The notes under the pieces were generated by a model, which was not told where the DNA came from, did no database searches, and saw only the letters and a list, made by a program, of their open reading frames with translations. A program made the position numbers and the translations under genes. From Bacteroidales bacterium (GTDB lineage Bacteria > Bacteroidota > Bacteroidia > Bacteroidales > UBA12170), in the NCBI GenBank assembly GCA_027858955.1, contig JAQIBR010000183.1, forward strand, positions 1 through 54,429: DNA of 54,429 nt. The letters are read 5' to 3'. Shown here piece by piece: positions 17,467 to 25,165 of the stretch. Each line of letters starts with the position of its first letter. The first letter of the stretch is position 1.

Positions 17467-17958
17467 ATGAAAAAAATAAAACATATTATCGAAATAGAAG
17501 ATTATCAAAATTTCGATGAATTAAATTCTCAAGATCGTAATCTGCTTAAAAAGGCTCAGCTAGCTTGTAAATCAGCTTATGCACCCTATTCTCAGTTTCG
17601 TGTTGGGGCTGCCGTTTTATTAGAAAATGGAGAGATTGTATCTGGAAATAATCAGGAAAATGCTGCATACCCATCAGGTTTGTGTGCCGAACGTGTTGCA
17701 ATGTATTATGCTTCTGCAAATTATCCAAATATTGCAATGAAGTCAATTGCTTTAGCTGTAGAATCAGATGATGTAAAATTCTCCAAACCACTTGCCCCTT
17801 GCGGTTCTTGTCGTCAAGTTATGGCGGAATACGAGCATCTGTTTGAAATTAAAATGCGAGTGATTTTATCGGAACCGGGAGGCCGTGTTCAAATTATCAA
17901 CGGTATATCTGATCTACTTCCATTTACGTTTAATGCAAAAGAATTGAAAGGAATATAG
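17467..17958 (+). CDS. cdd: cytidine deaminase
   Basis: A homotetramer-class enzyme of 163 residues that deaminates cytidine and deoxycytidine in pyrimidine salvage. The catalytic CAERVAMYYA holds the zinc cysteine and the proton-shuttling glutamate, and PCGSCRQVMAE supplies the other two zinc cysteines. YAPYSQFRVGAAV is the substrate-binding segment. An N-terminal extension of about 20 residues precedes the usual start of the domain. The neighbouring purA suggests a nucleotide-metabolism cluster, but I cannot tell if they share a transcript. Confidence 0.94.
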   Translation: MKKIKHIIEIEDYQNFDELNSQDRNLLKKAQLACKSAYAPYSQFRVGAAVLLENGEIVSGNNQENAAYPSGLCAERVAMYYASANYPNIAMKSIALAVESDDVKFSKPLAPCGSCRQVMAEYEHLFEIKMRVILSEPGGRVQIINGISDLLPFTFNAKELKGI

Positions 17959-18039
17959 TTTTTTGCGTGATTGAATTATAAAAATTAATACAGCAGTTTA
18001 CATTCCAGATTTTCACTCCGTCAAATAAAAATCTGAGCT

Positions 18040-19440
18040 TTAAAGCACCTTGCTTTTAATAACCATTAATTTTTCTCTCGTCATTTCATGCATCGTGTAT
18101 GGAATACCACCCATTCCAATTCCTGAGGAATCTCTACCGCCAAAGGGCATCCAATCGACTCTAAAAGCTGTGTGGTCGTTTACCATTACCGCTGTGGCAT
18201 TGAGTTTCTTTACGCAATCTAGCGCTACATCTATATTTTTCGTAAAAACAGCTGCTTGAAAATGCAAATCCAAACTATTTGCTATTTCAATTGCTTTATC
18301 TCTGTCGGAATAAGAATAAATACATACAACCGGACCAAAAATTTCCAGAGTTGAAACTCTTATATTTAACGGTGGATTTAATAAAACCGTCGGTTCATAA
18401 CAACTGTCTGAAATTCGTTTTCCACCGGCTAACACTTCCGTTCCTGCATCTATTGCTTCATTTACCCATTCTTCAACTCTATCAACTTCATAGGGTAATA
18501 TTAACGGGCCAACTTCGGTTTTTTCATTCATAGGATCTCCGACAATAAGCTTTGATGCTATTTTTGCAAGTTTGTCGGCGACATCTCTTACAATATCCTG
18601 ATGTACAAATACACGTTGAACGGAAACACAAACCTGCCCCGCATGATAAAAACCACCTTTGGCTAATAATGGCAACATTTCTTCAAAATCAGCATCTTTT
18701 TCTACGATTACCGGAGCTGCGCCACCATGTTCTAAAGCACAACGAGTACCCGGCGATAATTTAGAACGTAAATACCAACCGACGCTAGCCGAACCAATAA
18801 ATGAAAAATAATTTACTCTTTTGTCAATAACTAATTGTTCTGCTGCTTCTCTTCCACAAACTACTGCTTGACACCAGCCGTCAGGTAAATTAGCTTCCTT
18901 CAAAATATCGATAAATGCCAAACAAGATAATGGAGTGGTTGAAGCAGGTTTAATAATTACAGGGCAACCTGCAGCAATCGCTGTAACTGTTTGGTGGATA
19001 GTGAGATTTAAAGGATGGTTAAAAGCACTTATCGATGAAACAACTCCTATTGGTTCTCTAGTTGTAAAAGCAATTCTATTTTCTGATGCCTTTGTTAAAC
19101 CCATTGGAATTTGTTCGCCCTTAAATTGACTGATATGTTCTGCAGCTAATTTTACTCCATTAATTGCACGAAGTACTTCAACTTTAGAATCGGCATAAGG
19201 TTTTCCGCCTTCGCTTGCAGCGGTTTTGGTCAATTCTTCTATTCTTGTACTCATTATATGAGCAGTTCGTTCTAATATTGCAATTCTTTCGTGTGCCGGA
19301 ATCCATTTAGATTGATCTTGAAATAAGCTATAAGCAATTGAAAGTGCTTTTTCTACTTCTTCTTTACCAACAAGAGGAATTTCCTTAATTAGACTTTGAT
19401 CGAAAGGTGATAATACTTTTAACATATTTGCCGATTTCAT
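18040..19440 (-). CDS. NAD(P)-dependent aldehyde dehydrogenase
   Basis: An aldehyde dehydrogenase of 466 residues. Visible active-site elements are Asn141 in SAFNHPLN, Lys164 in IIKPAS, Glu237 in LEHGG and the catalytic Cys271 in GQVCVSVQR, with MPFGGRDSSGIG near the end. The segment YHAGQVCVSVQR resembles the lactaldehyde/phosphonoacetaldehyde/non-phosphorylating glyceraldehyde-phosphate branch more than fatty or betaine aldehyde enzymes. Its ATG overlaps the stop of the upstream ThDP-enzyme gene as ATGA, so the two are translationally coupled. This suggests that the aldehyde it oxidises is a product or substrate of that enzyme. Substrate unproven. Confidence 0.9.
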   Translation of the reverse strand: MKSANMLKVLSPFDQSLIKEIPLVGKEEVEKALSIAYSLFQDQSKWIPAHERIAILERTAHIMSTRIEELTKTAASEGGKPYADSKVEVLRAINGVKLAAEHISQFKGEQIPMGLTKASENRIAFTTREPIGVVSSISAFNHPLNLTIHQTVTAIAAGCPVIIKPASTTPLSCLAFIDILKEANLPDGWCQAVVCGREAAEQLVIDKRVNYFSFIGSASVGWYLRSKLSPGTRCALEHGGAAPVIVEKDADFEEMLPLLAKGGFYHAGQVCVSVQRVFVHQDIVRDVADKLAKIASKLIVGDPMNEKTEVGPLILPYEVDRVEEWVNEAIDAGTEVLAGGKRISDSCYEPTVLLNPPLNIRVSTLEIFGPVVCIYSYSDRDKAIEIANSLDLHFQAAVFTKNIDVALDCVKKLNATAVMVNDHTAFRVDWMPFGGRDSSGIGMGGIPYTMHEMTREKLMVIKSKVL

Positions 19441-21077
19441 AGGATGCAGGTTTTTTCTTTTAATAGTACATTTAATATGTAATGATTTAATGAGTAATCG
19501 ATGGCCAAATCAATAACATGAACACCATCCATTTTTAAGCATAGTGATAATATTTTTTTAAAATTTTGATCGCTTGTTGGTCGGTGTCCAATTGCACCGT
19601 AGCTTTCCGCGTATTTTACAAAATCAGGATTCTTATAGTCTAATCCAAAATTCTCAAAGCCCATACCTTCTTGTTTCCATTTTATCATTCCGTAAGCTCC
19701 ATCATTAATAATGATGATTACCAAGTTTAAACCTAACCTGACAGCTGTTTCCAGTTCTTGAGAATTCATCATAAATCCACCATCACCACTAACCGAAATC
19801 ACTTTTTTAGTTGGATTAATCAGTTTGGCCAATATTGCAGAAGGCAATCCTGCACCCATAGTCGCCAATGCATTGTCTAACAGTAATGTATTAGGCTGGT
19901 AACATTTGTAATTCCTGGCAAACCAAATTTTATACACTCCATTATCTAAAGTAATAATACCATCATCTTCCAATTCTTTTCTGATAATATGAACAAGTCG
20001 CTGTGGCAGCATTGGAAATCGTTTGTCTTCTGAATGTGTTGATAAATGAGTTTCTACTTCCACTTTTATTTTGTCGTAATAGGCAAAATCCCAATTGCTT
20101 TGATCAATAATCTGTGAGCCAAGTTGATCAATAGATGTGGCAATATCGCCAATTACATTTAATTGAGGGAAATAAACTTGATCTACTTGAGCTGGAAAAA
20201 AATTGATGTGAATTACTTTAGAACCTCCTTCTTCCATAAAAAATGGAGGTTTTTCAACTACATCATGACCAACATTAATTATTAAATCTGCTCTATTTAT
20301 GGCACAATGCAAAAAGTCATTATCTGATAAAGCAGCTGTTCCTAAAAATTTTGGATGCCGTTCGTCCACAACACCTTTTCCCAATTGTGTATTAAAAAAA
20401 GGAATTCCCGTTTGCTCAATAAATTTTGTTAAAGCTTCAGAAGTTCTTTGTCTATTTGCTCCGGCACCTATCAATAATAAGGGTCTTTTTGCTGTTTCTA
20501 TCATTTTTGCCGCTTCTATAACTGCCTGCTTATCCGCATGTGGTCTTCTATGACCAACTACTTTAAATATTTTGTCATTGCTATCTTCAGCAGCAATATC
20601 TTCAGGTAATTCCAAATGGACTGCTCCAGGTTTTTCTTCAATCGCTAAGCGAAAAGCCTCTCTAACCATAGAGCCAATATTGTTTCCGTTTACAATTTGT
20701 CGGGTATATTTAGTAATCGGTTTCATCAACTCAACAATATCAACTATCTGAAAACGACCTTGTTTGGATTTTTTAATTGGTTTTTGACCGGTAATCATCA
20801 TCATTGGCATTGCTCCTAATTGAGCATAAGCAGCCGGAGTGGTAAAATTAGTTGCTCCTGGGCCAAGAGTTGCTATACAGACGCCGGGTTTGCCTGTTAA
20901 ACGACCATAAGTTGCTGCCATAAAACCGGCTCCTTGTTCGTGTCTTGTTAATATTAATTTAATTTTTGAATCTTTAAGAGAATCTAAAAAATCAAGATTT
21001 TCTTCCCCAGGAATTCCGAAAATATATTCTACGCCTTCATTCTCAAGTGCTTTAATAAATAAATCCGATGCTTTCAT
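19437..21077 (-). CDS. ThDP-dependent acetolactate synthase-like enzyme
   Basis: A three-domain ThDP enzyme of 546 residues. FGIPGEENLDFLDSL and the catalytic glutamate in TRHEQGAGFMA lie at the start, the middle domain carries LLLIGAGANRQ, and the ThDP/Mg site is GDGGFMMNSQELETA followed by NDGAYGMIKWKQ. These match acetolactate synthase catalytic subunits. No small regulatory subunit and no ilv genes are nearby, so a catabolic or specialised role is more likely than branched-chain amino-acid synthesis. It is first in a two-gene operon with the aldehyde dehydrogenase. Alternatives are other ThDP lyases such as sulfoacetaldehyde or glyoxylate enzymes. Confidence 0.85.
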   Translation of the reverse strand: MKASDLFIKALENEGVEYIFGIPGEENLDFLDSLKDSKIKLILTRHEQGAGFMAATYGRLTGKPGVCIATLGPGATNFTTPAAYAQLGAMPMMMITGQKPIKKSKQGRFQIVDIVELMKPITKYTRQIVNGNNIGSMVREAFRLAIEEKPGAVHLELPEDIAAEDSNDKIFKVVGHRRPHADKQAVIEAAKMIETAKRPLLLIGAGANRQRTSEALTKFIEQTGIPFFNTQLGKGVVDERHPKFLGTAALSDNDFLHCAINRADLIINVGHDVVEKPPFFMEEGGSKVIHINFFPAQVDQVYFPQLNVIGDIATSIDQLGSQIIDQSNWDFAYYDKIKVEVETHLSTHSEDKRFPMLPQRLVHIIRKELEDDGIITLDNGVYKIWFARNYKCYQPNTLLLDNALATMGAGLPSAILAKLINPTKKVISVSGDGGFMMNSQELETAVRLGLNLVIIIINDGAYGMIKWKQEGMGFENFGLDYKNPDFVKYAESYGAIGHRPTSDQNFKKILSLCLKMDGVHVIDLAIDYSLNHYILNVLLKEKTCIL

Positions 21078-21146
21078 ATATAAGGTCTAATATTTTTTAT
21101 TTTATGTAATTTTATTTGATGCTATTGTTTTTAATAAAATTAGCTA

Positions 21147-21154
21147 TAAAGATA
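21147..21154 (-). promoter_or_regulatory. -7 box TATCTTTA for the ThDP enzyme operon
   Basis: Minus-strand box with one mismatch from TAnnTTTG, about 70 bases upstream of the ATG at 21077. Confidence 0.4.
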
Positions 21155-21163
21155 TGTATTAAA

Positions 21164-21217
21164 TTTCAGCTAGGGAAAAATCGCTTATGTGTTTCAATAT
21201 TATTGTATTAGCTGAAA
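21164..21217. promoter_or_regulatory. inverted repeat between divergent operons
   Basis: TTTCAGCTA at 21164-21172 and TAGCTGAAA at 21209-21217 are perfect nine-base inverted arms 36 bases apart. They sit between the divergent -7 boxes of the ThDP operon and the cytochrome operon, a plausible place for a shared operator. Confidence 0.4.
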
Positions 21218-21276
21218 ATAATTATTTAGAACGGATATAAATTAGCAGACAATTCGGACATGCAATACCAAATAAG

Positions 21277-21284
21277 TATCTTTA
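21277..21284 (+). promoter_or_regulatory. -7 box TATCTTTA for the cytochrome operon
   Basis: One mismatch from TAnnTTTG. It lies 39 bases before the GTG start at 21324, with a TTCG at about -33 distance. Confidence 0.45.
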
Positions 21285-21323
21285 TCCGTTAAAATTTTGT
21301 TAAAAAACATATAAAACATAAAG

Positions 21324-22136
21324 GTGAATACCAATACACATAGAATTTTTATATCTAGCATGTCAGCGATTGTGGTAGCATCGTTAGTAGGAATAATTTA
21401 TACGGGTATATCCTATTATCAAGTTGACATTGATCAACGATATTTTCACGATAGTCATAATGAATTTAAACCAAGTGGTATTGTTGGTCATGGATTAGGA
21501 ATATTTGGCACTTTCTTTATGTTATTTGGTGTTTTTATTTATATGGCTAGAAAACGAACGAAAATAATGTCTCGTTTAGGCATTTTAAAATATTGGCTCG
21601 AATTCCATATTTTTCTTTGCACACTTGGCCCAATTTTAATTGTGTTTCATACAGCATTTAAATTTGGAGGTATTGTCGCGGTTAGTTTTTGGAGTATGGT
21701 TGCCGTGGCATTGAGTGGTGTTATTGGCCGTTTTATTTATCTTCAAATACCAAAAACTATAGAAGGCAGAGCAATGAGTTTAGCTGAAATTGAAGATTAT
21801 AAAACAAATATCAAGAACGAATTAAAAGAAAATTATGCAATTTCTGATCAATTTCTTAACATTCTTGATTCAGAAGCTTCATCAAATACAAGTCGCTTAA
21901 GTTTAATTAGAAAACACCTAAAGGACTTGCAATTAAAGAAAAAAGATAGGAGGAAAATAATCAAACTTTGCAAAAGTGAACTTGCAATTAATAAGCGTAT
22001 TAAACGTTTAGAACTAATGCAAAAACTTTTTGAATATTGGCATGTTGTACATTTGCCTTTTGCAATTATTATGATAGTAATTATGATAGTTCATGTTGGA
22101 GTAACCATACTTTTTGGATATAGATGGATATTTTAA
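21324..22136 (+). CDS. membrane cytochrome b-like protein, first gene of electron-transfer locus
   Basis: A 270-residue inner-membrane protein. Hydrophobic helices lie near residues 13-32, 52-75, 93-112, 118-140 and 245-268, with a charged cytosolic loop of about 90 residues (145-235). Histidines sit in or beside helices in a b-haem pattern: His56 (GHGLG), His95 and His109, and His240, His243 and His257. It is probably a quinol-oxidising or ferric-reductase-like dihaem cytochrome b that passes electrons to the downstream c-type cytochromes. The GTG at 21324 is chosen because an ATG at 21360 would start inside the first helix. Haem binding and direction of electron flow are inferred. Confidence 0.7.
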   Translation: MNTNTHRIFISSMSAIVVASLVGIIYTGISYYQVDIDQRYFHDSHNEFKPSGIVGHGLGIFGTFFMLFGVFIYMARKRTKIMSRLGILKYWLEFHIFLCTLGPILIVFHTAFKFGGIVAVSFWSMVAVALSGVIGRFIYLQIPKTIEGRAMSLAEIEDYKTNIKNELKENYAISDQFLNILDSEASSNTSRLSLIRKHLKDLQLKKKDRRKIIKLCKSELAINKRIKRLELMQKLFEYWHVVHLPFAIIMIVIMIVHVGVTILFGYRWIF

Positions 22137-22199
22137 TCAGCCAATTAGTCGGCAAGGTCTAATCACATATAGGTTGCTAGTGTAATTTCAGATTTAATC

Positions 22200-22213
22200 T
22201 TCGCTATAGCGAA
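22200..22213. promoter_or_regulatory. 14-base perfect palindrome before the oxidoreductase gene
   Basis: TTCGCTATAGCGAA is a perfect palindrome 15 bases upstream of the ATG at 22229, inside the 92-base gap of the operon. It could be a protein-binding site or an RNA hairpin at the ribosome-loading region. Confidence 0.4.
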
Positions 22214-22228
22214 TTACTAAATTTTTTT

Positions 22229-23566
22229 ATGACAGTTTTAATAGAAAATATAATAACATATTCTGCAGTAGCTATTTTGATGCTTGGATTAATAATCTAT
22301 TATGTTCGCAATCAAAATAAGAAATCACGAATAGTTGAAGAAAAAATAGTAAAGGCGAAAGCAGCAGGTTTATACGAGCCTGTTTCTCTTCATCCAATTA
22401 TTGATATTAATAGTTGCATACAAACAGGTGCCTGCATTGAGGCTTGTCCTGAAAATGATATTTTAGGAATTGTTAAAGGGAAAGCTGTTTCTGTAAATGC
22501 ATCAAGGTGTATTGGTCATGGAGCTTGCTTTCATGCTTGTCCAACAGAGGCAATTAGTCTATATATTGGCACAGAAAAACGAGGCGTAGATTTACCTCAT
22601 GTTAATCCAAGTTTTGAAACTAATGTTTCGGGAATGTATATTGCAGGAGAGCTCGGAGGAATGGGTCTTATAAAAAATTCCGTAGAGCAAGGAAAACAGG
22701 CTATTGAAAATATGGCAAAAACTATTGACCAACATGTTGAAGCTGATTATGATTTAATTATTGTAGGAGCAGGGCCAGCAGGTATTTCGGCATCTTTGAC
22801 AGCAAAAAAACATAAACTAAAGTTTATCACGCTTGAACAAGATTCTCTTGGTGGTACTGTATTTACTTTTCCACGAGGCAAGGTTGTAATGACATCAGCA
22901 ATGGATTTAACACTTCACGGAAAAGTAAAACTCTTCGAAACTAGTAAAACCGAGCTTTTAGACCTTTGGCTTGAAGTATTAACAAAGAATGCTATTGTTG
23001 TTAAGGAAAACACTAAGGTAGAGCATATTGAAAAGAAAAAAAGTCAATTTATAGTTGAAACTATTCACGGAGATAAGCTTACTTCAAGAAAAGTTTTATT
23101 GGCAATTGGCAGAAGAGGAACTCCTAGAAAATTAGGTGTTCCTGGGGAAATTACTGAAAAGGTTGCTTATCGCTTATTAGAGCCTGAATTAATTAATGAT
23201 AAAAATATTGTCGTTGTTGGTGGCGGTGACTCTGCTATAGAATCTGCTCTTTTGCTTGCCGATCAAAATAAAGTTAAAATGTCTTATCGTGGAAAAGCTT
23301 TTAACCGTGCAAAACCTAAAAATGAAGAACAGATAATGCAGGCAGTTAGAGACGGAAAAGTAGATGTGCGTTTTCATTCAAATCCCACAAGCATTGATGA
23401 AAAAGGAATCTATTTAAAAGAAGATGCGCTTGAAGAAGAGAGCTTTTTACCAGCAGACAAGGTATATATTTTTGCAGGTGGCGAATTACCAACACAATTT
23501 TTACAAAAAGCAGGTATCGAAATTTCACGCAAGTTTGGTGAAGCAGTGTTAACTCATAAAAAATAA
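22229..23566 (+). CDS. membrane-anchored ferredoxin/FAD-NAD(P) oxidoreductase
   Basis: A 445-residue protein with one N-terminal membrane helix (about 7-27), a two-cluster ferredoxin-like domain (60-110) and a thioredoxin-reductase-like flavin domain. The FAD dinucleotide site is GAGPAG (180-185), the NAD(P) site is GGGDSA (331-336), and LAIGRRGTPRKLG lies between them. The redox CxxC of thioredoxin reductase is missing, so disulfide reduction is unlikely. Both Fe-S motifs lack the second cysteine (C63-T66-C69-C73 and C94-H97-C100-C104). The segment ETNVSGMYIAGELGG (130-144) looks like the flavin motif usually found at the C-terminus. It probably links NAD(P)H and the membrane cytochrome to the multiheme chain. 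The next gene begins 6 bases later. Confidence 0.8.
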   Translation: MTVLIENIITYSAVAILMLGLIIYYVRNQNKKSRIVEEKIVKAKAAGLYEPVSLHPIIDINSCIQTGACIEACPENDILGIVKGKAVSVNASRCIGHGACFHACPTEAISLYIGTEKRGVDLPHVNPSFETNVSGMYIAGELGGMGLIKNSVEQGKQAIENMAKTIDQHVEADYDLIIVGAGPAGISASLTAKKHKLKFITLEQDSLGGTVFTFPRGKVVMTSAMDLTLHGKVKLFETSKTELLDLWLEVLTKNAIVVKENTKVEHIEKKKSQFIVETIHGDKLTSRKVLLAIGRRGTPRKLGVPGEITEKVAYRLLEPELINDKNIVVVGGGDSAIESALLLADQNKVKMSYRGKAFNRAKPKNEEQIMQAVRDGKVDVRFHSNPTSIDEKGIYLKEDALEEESFLPADKVYIFAGGELPTQFLQKAGIEISRKFGEAVLTHKK

Positions 23567-23572
23567 AATCGA

Positions 23573-25165
23573 ATGACTAAAAAAACAATTTTAATTTTAT
23601 GGGTTAATTTACTGTTATTCAGCATAGTAAGCTACTCTCAAATTTCTCCAGGTGATTTAGTAGAGGCTCATGCTCATATGGAGGGAATGTCTAATTGTAC
23701 TGAATGTCATGTTTTAGGTAATAAGTTAACAAACGAAAAATGTCTGGATTGTCATAAAGAGATAAAAAGCAGAATCGATCAAAATACTGGCTATCATGCT
23801 TCAGTTGAGGTAAAAGGAAAAGAGTGTGCCAAATGTCATAATGATCATCATGGAAGAAATTTTGAAATTATCCGTTTCAAAAAAGACACTTTTAATCACA
23901 ACTTAACGGGTTATAAATTACTCGGAAAACATATCGAATTAGATTGCCAAGAATGTCATAAAAAGCTATTTATTGTTGAAGAAGAAATACTCGAAAAGAA
24001 AAATACTTATTTAGGATTAAGCAAGGAATGTTTAAGCTGCCATAAAGATTATCATCAAAATACGCTATCTAAAAATTGCACTGAATGTCATGACCATAAA
24101 GGATTTAAACCAGCTTTAGGTTTTGATCATAGCAAGACAGAATATAAACTTAAAGGAAAACATCGTGATGTTGATTGTATAAAATGCCATAAAAAAGAAA
24201 TTAGAAATGAAGTTGATTTCCAAGAGTTCTCTGATATAAAATATGGCAAATGCACTGATTGTCATGCAGATATCCACAAAAATAAACTCGGTCAAAATTG
24301 TACTGAATGTCATAACGAAAACTCCTTCCTTGAGATAAAAGAGTCTAAAAATTTCAATCACAATTTAACGGATTATCCACTTAATGGTTTGCATCTAAAA
24401 GTTGATTGTAAAAAATGTCATAAAGTTAAACTTACAAATGCGTTGGCTCATAACAACTGTACCGATTGTCACAAAGACGATCATCAAAACGAATTGGATA
24501 AAGAAAATAAAGATCCTGATTGTTCTGAATGTCACAGTGTAAAAGGGTTCACCCCATCTTTCTATTCATTTGAAAAGCACAATAAATCTGATTTTGCTTT
24601 AAACGGAGCTCACCTGGCAACACCTTGTTTTGCTTGCCACCTGAAAGGTGAAGACTGGAAATTCCGCCAAATAGGATTGCAATGTGTTGATTGTCATAAA
24701 GATATTCATAGGGATTTTATCACCGAAAAGTTCTATCCAGCGCAAAATTGCAAAGTTTGTCATAGCGAAAATCAATGGGCCGAAGTGAAGTTTGATCATA
24801 ATCTAACAGATTTTAAATTAAGAGGTGCGCATCAAAAACAAAATTGTCGTGCTTGTCATTTCCCAAATTCTAAAACAGGAATTGACACGCAAAATTTCAA
24901 AAAGTTTACGGGAAATTGTATCGATTGCCATAAAGATATTCATTATCAGCAATTTGATAAGGAAGGCTCAACAAATTGTACTCAGTGTCACAATTTAGAA
25001 CAATGGACTATCGAGAATTTTGATCACAGTAAAACCCTATTTCCTATAGATGGAGCACACGAAAAAGTTACTTGTAAAGAATGCCATAAAGAAAATACAA
25101 ACGAAAAAGGAAAATATATAATTTATAAATTAAAGGAGTATAAATGCGCAGATTGTCATTCATAA
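23573..25165 (+). CDS. 20-haem c-type cytochrome
   Basis: A 530-residue exported protein with a Sec signal peptide (hydrophobic residues 5-21, likely cut after SYSQ) and no lipobox. I count 20 CxxCH motifs. They recur in triads: CTECH followed by F.H..T...L.G.H, then C..CH, then C..CHKD.H. The free histidines in FDH and G.H positions could be distal haem ligands. The protein is rich in lysine, unlike the next two, which are acidic, so it is probably the periplasmic carrier. The last motif CADCH is four residues... just before the stop, and its codons overlap the start of the next gene by 22 bases. Function as an electron conduit is inferred from the haem content and neighbours. Confidence 0.9.
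   Translation: MTKKTILILWVNLLLFSIVSYSQISPGDLVEAHAHMEGMSNCTECHVLGNKLTNEKCLDCHKEIKSRIDQNTGYHASVEVKGKECAKCHNDHHGRNFEIIRFKKDTFNHNLTGYKLLGKHIELDCQECHKKLFIVEEEILEKKNTYLGLSKECLSCHKDYHQNTLSKNCTECHDHKGFKPALGFDHSKTEYKLKGKHRDVDCIKCHKKEIRNEVDFQEFSDIKYGKCTDCHADIHKNKLGQNCTECHNENSFLEIKESKNFNHNLTDYPLNGLHLKVDCKKCHKVKLTNALAHNNCTDCHKDDHQNELDKENKDPDCSECHSVKGFTPSFYSFEKHNKSDFALNGAHLATPCFACHLKGEDWKFRQIGLQCVDCHKDIHRDFITEKFYPAQNCKVCHSENQWAEVKFDHNLTDFKLRGAHQKQNCRACHFPNSKTGIDTQNFKKFTGNCIDCHKDIHYQQFDKEGSTNCTQCHNLEQWTIENFDHSKTLFPIDGAHEKVTCKECHKENTNEKGKYIIYKLKEYKCADCHS

Noticed and set aside
19437-21077. branched-chain amino-acid biosynthesis operon
   Set aside because: No regulatory small subunit or other ilv/leu genes are present beside the ThDP enzyme.
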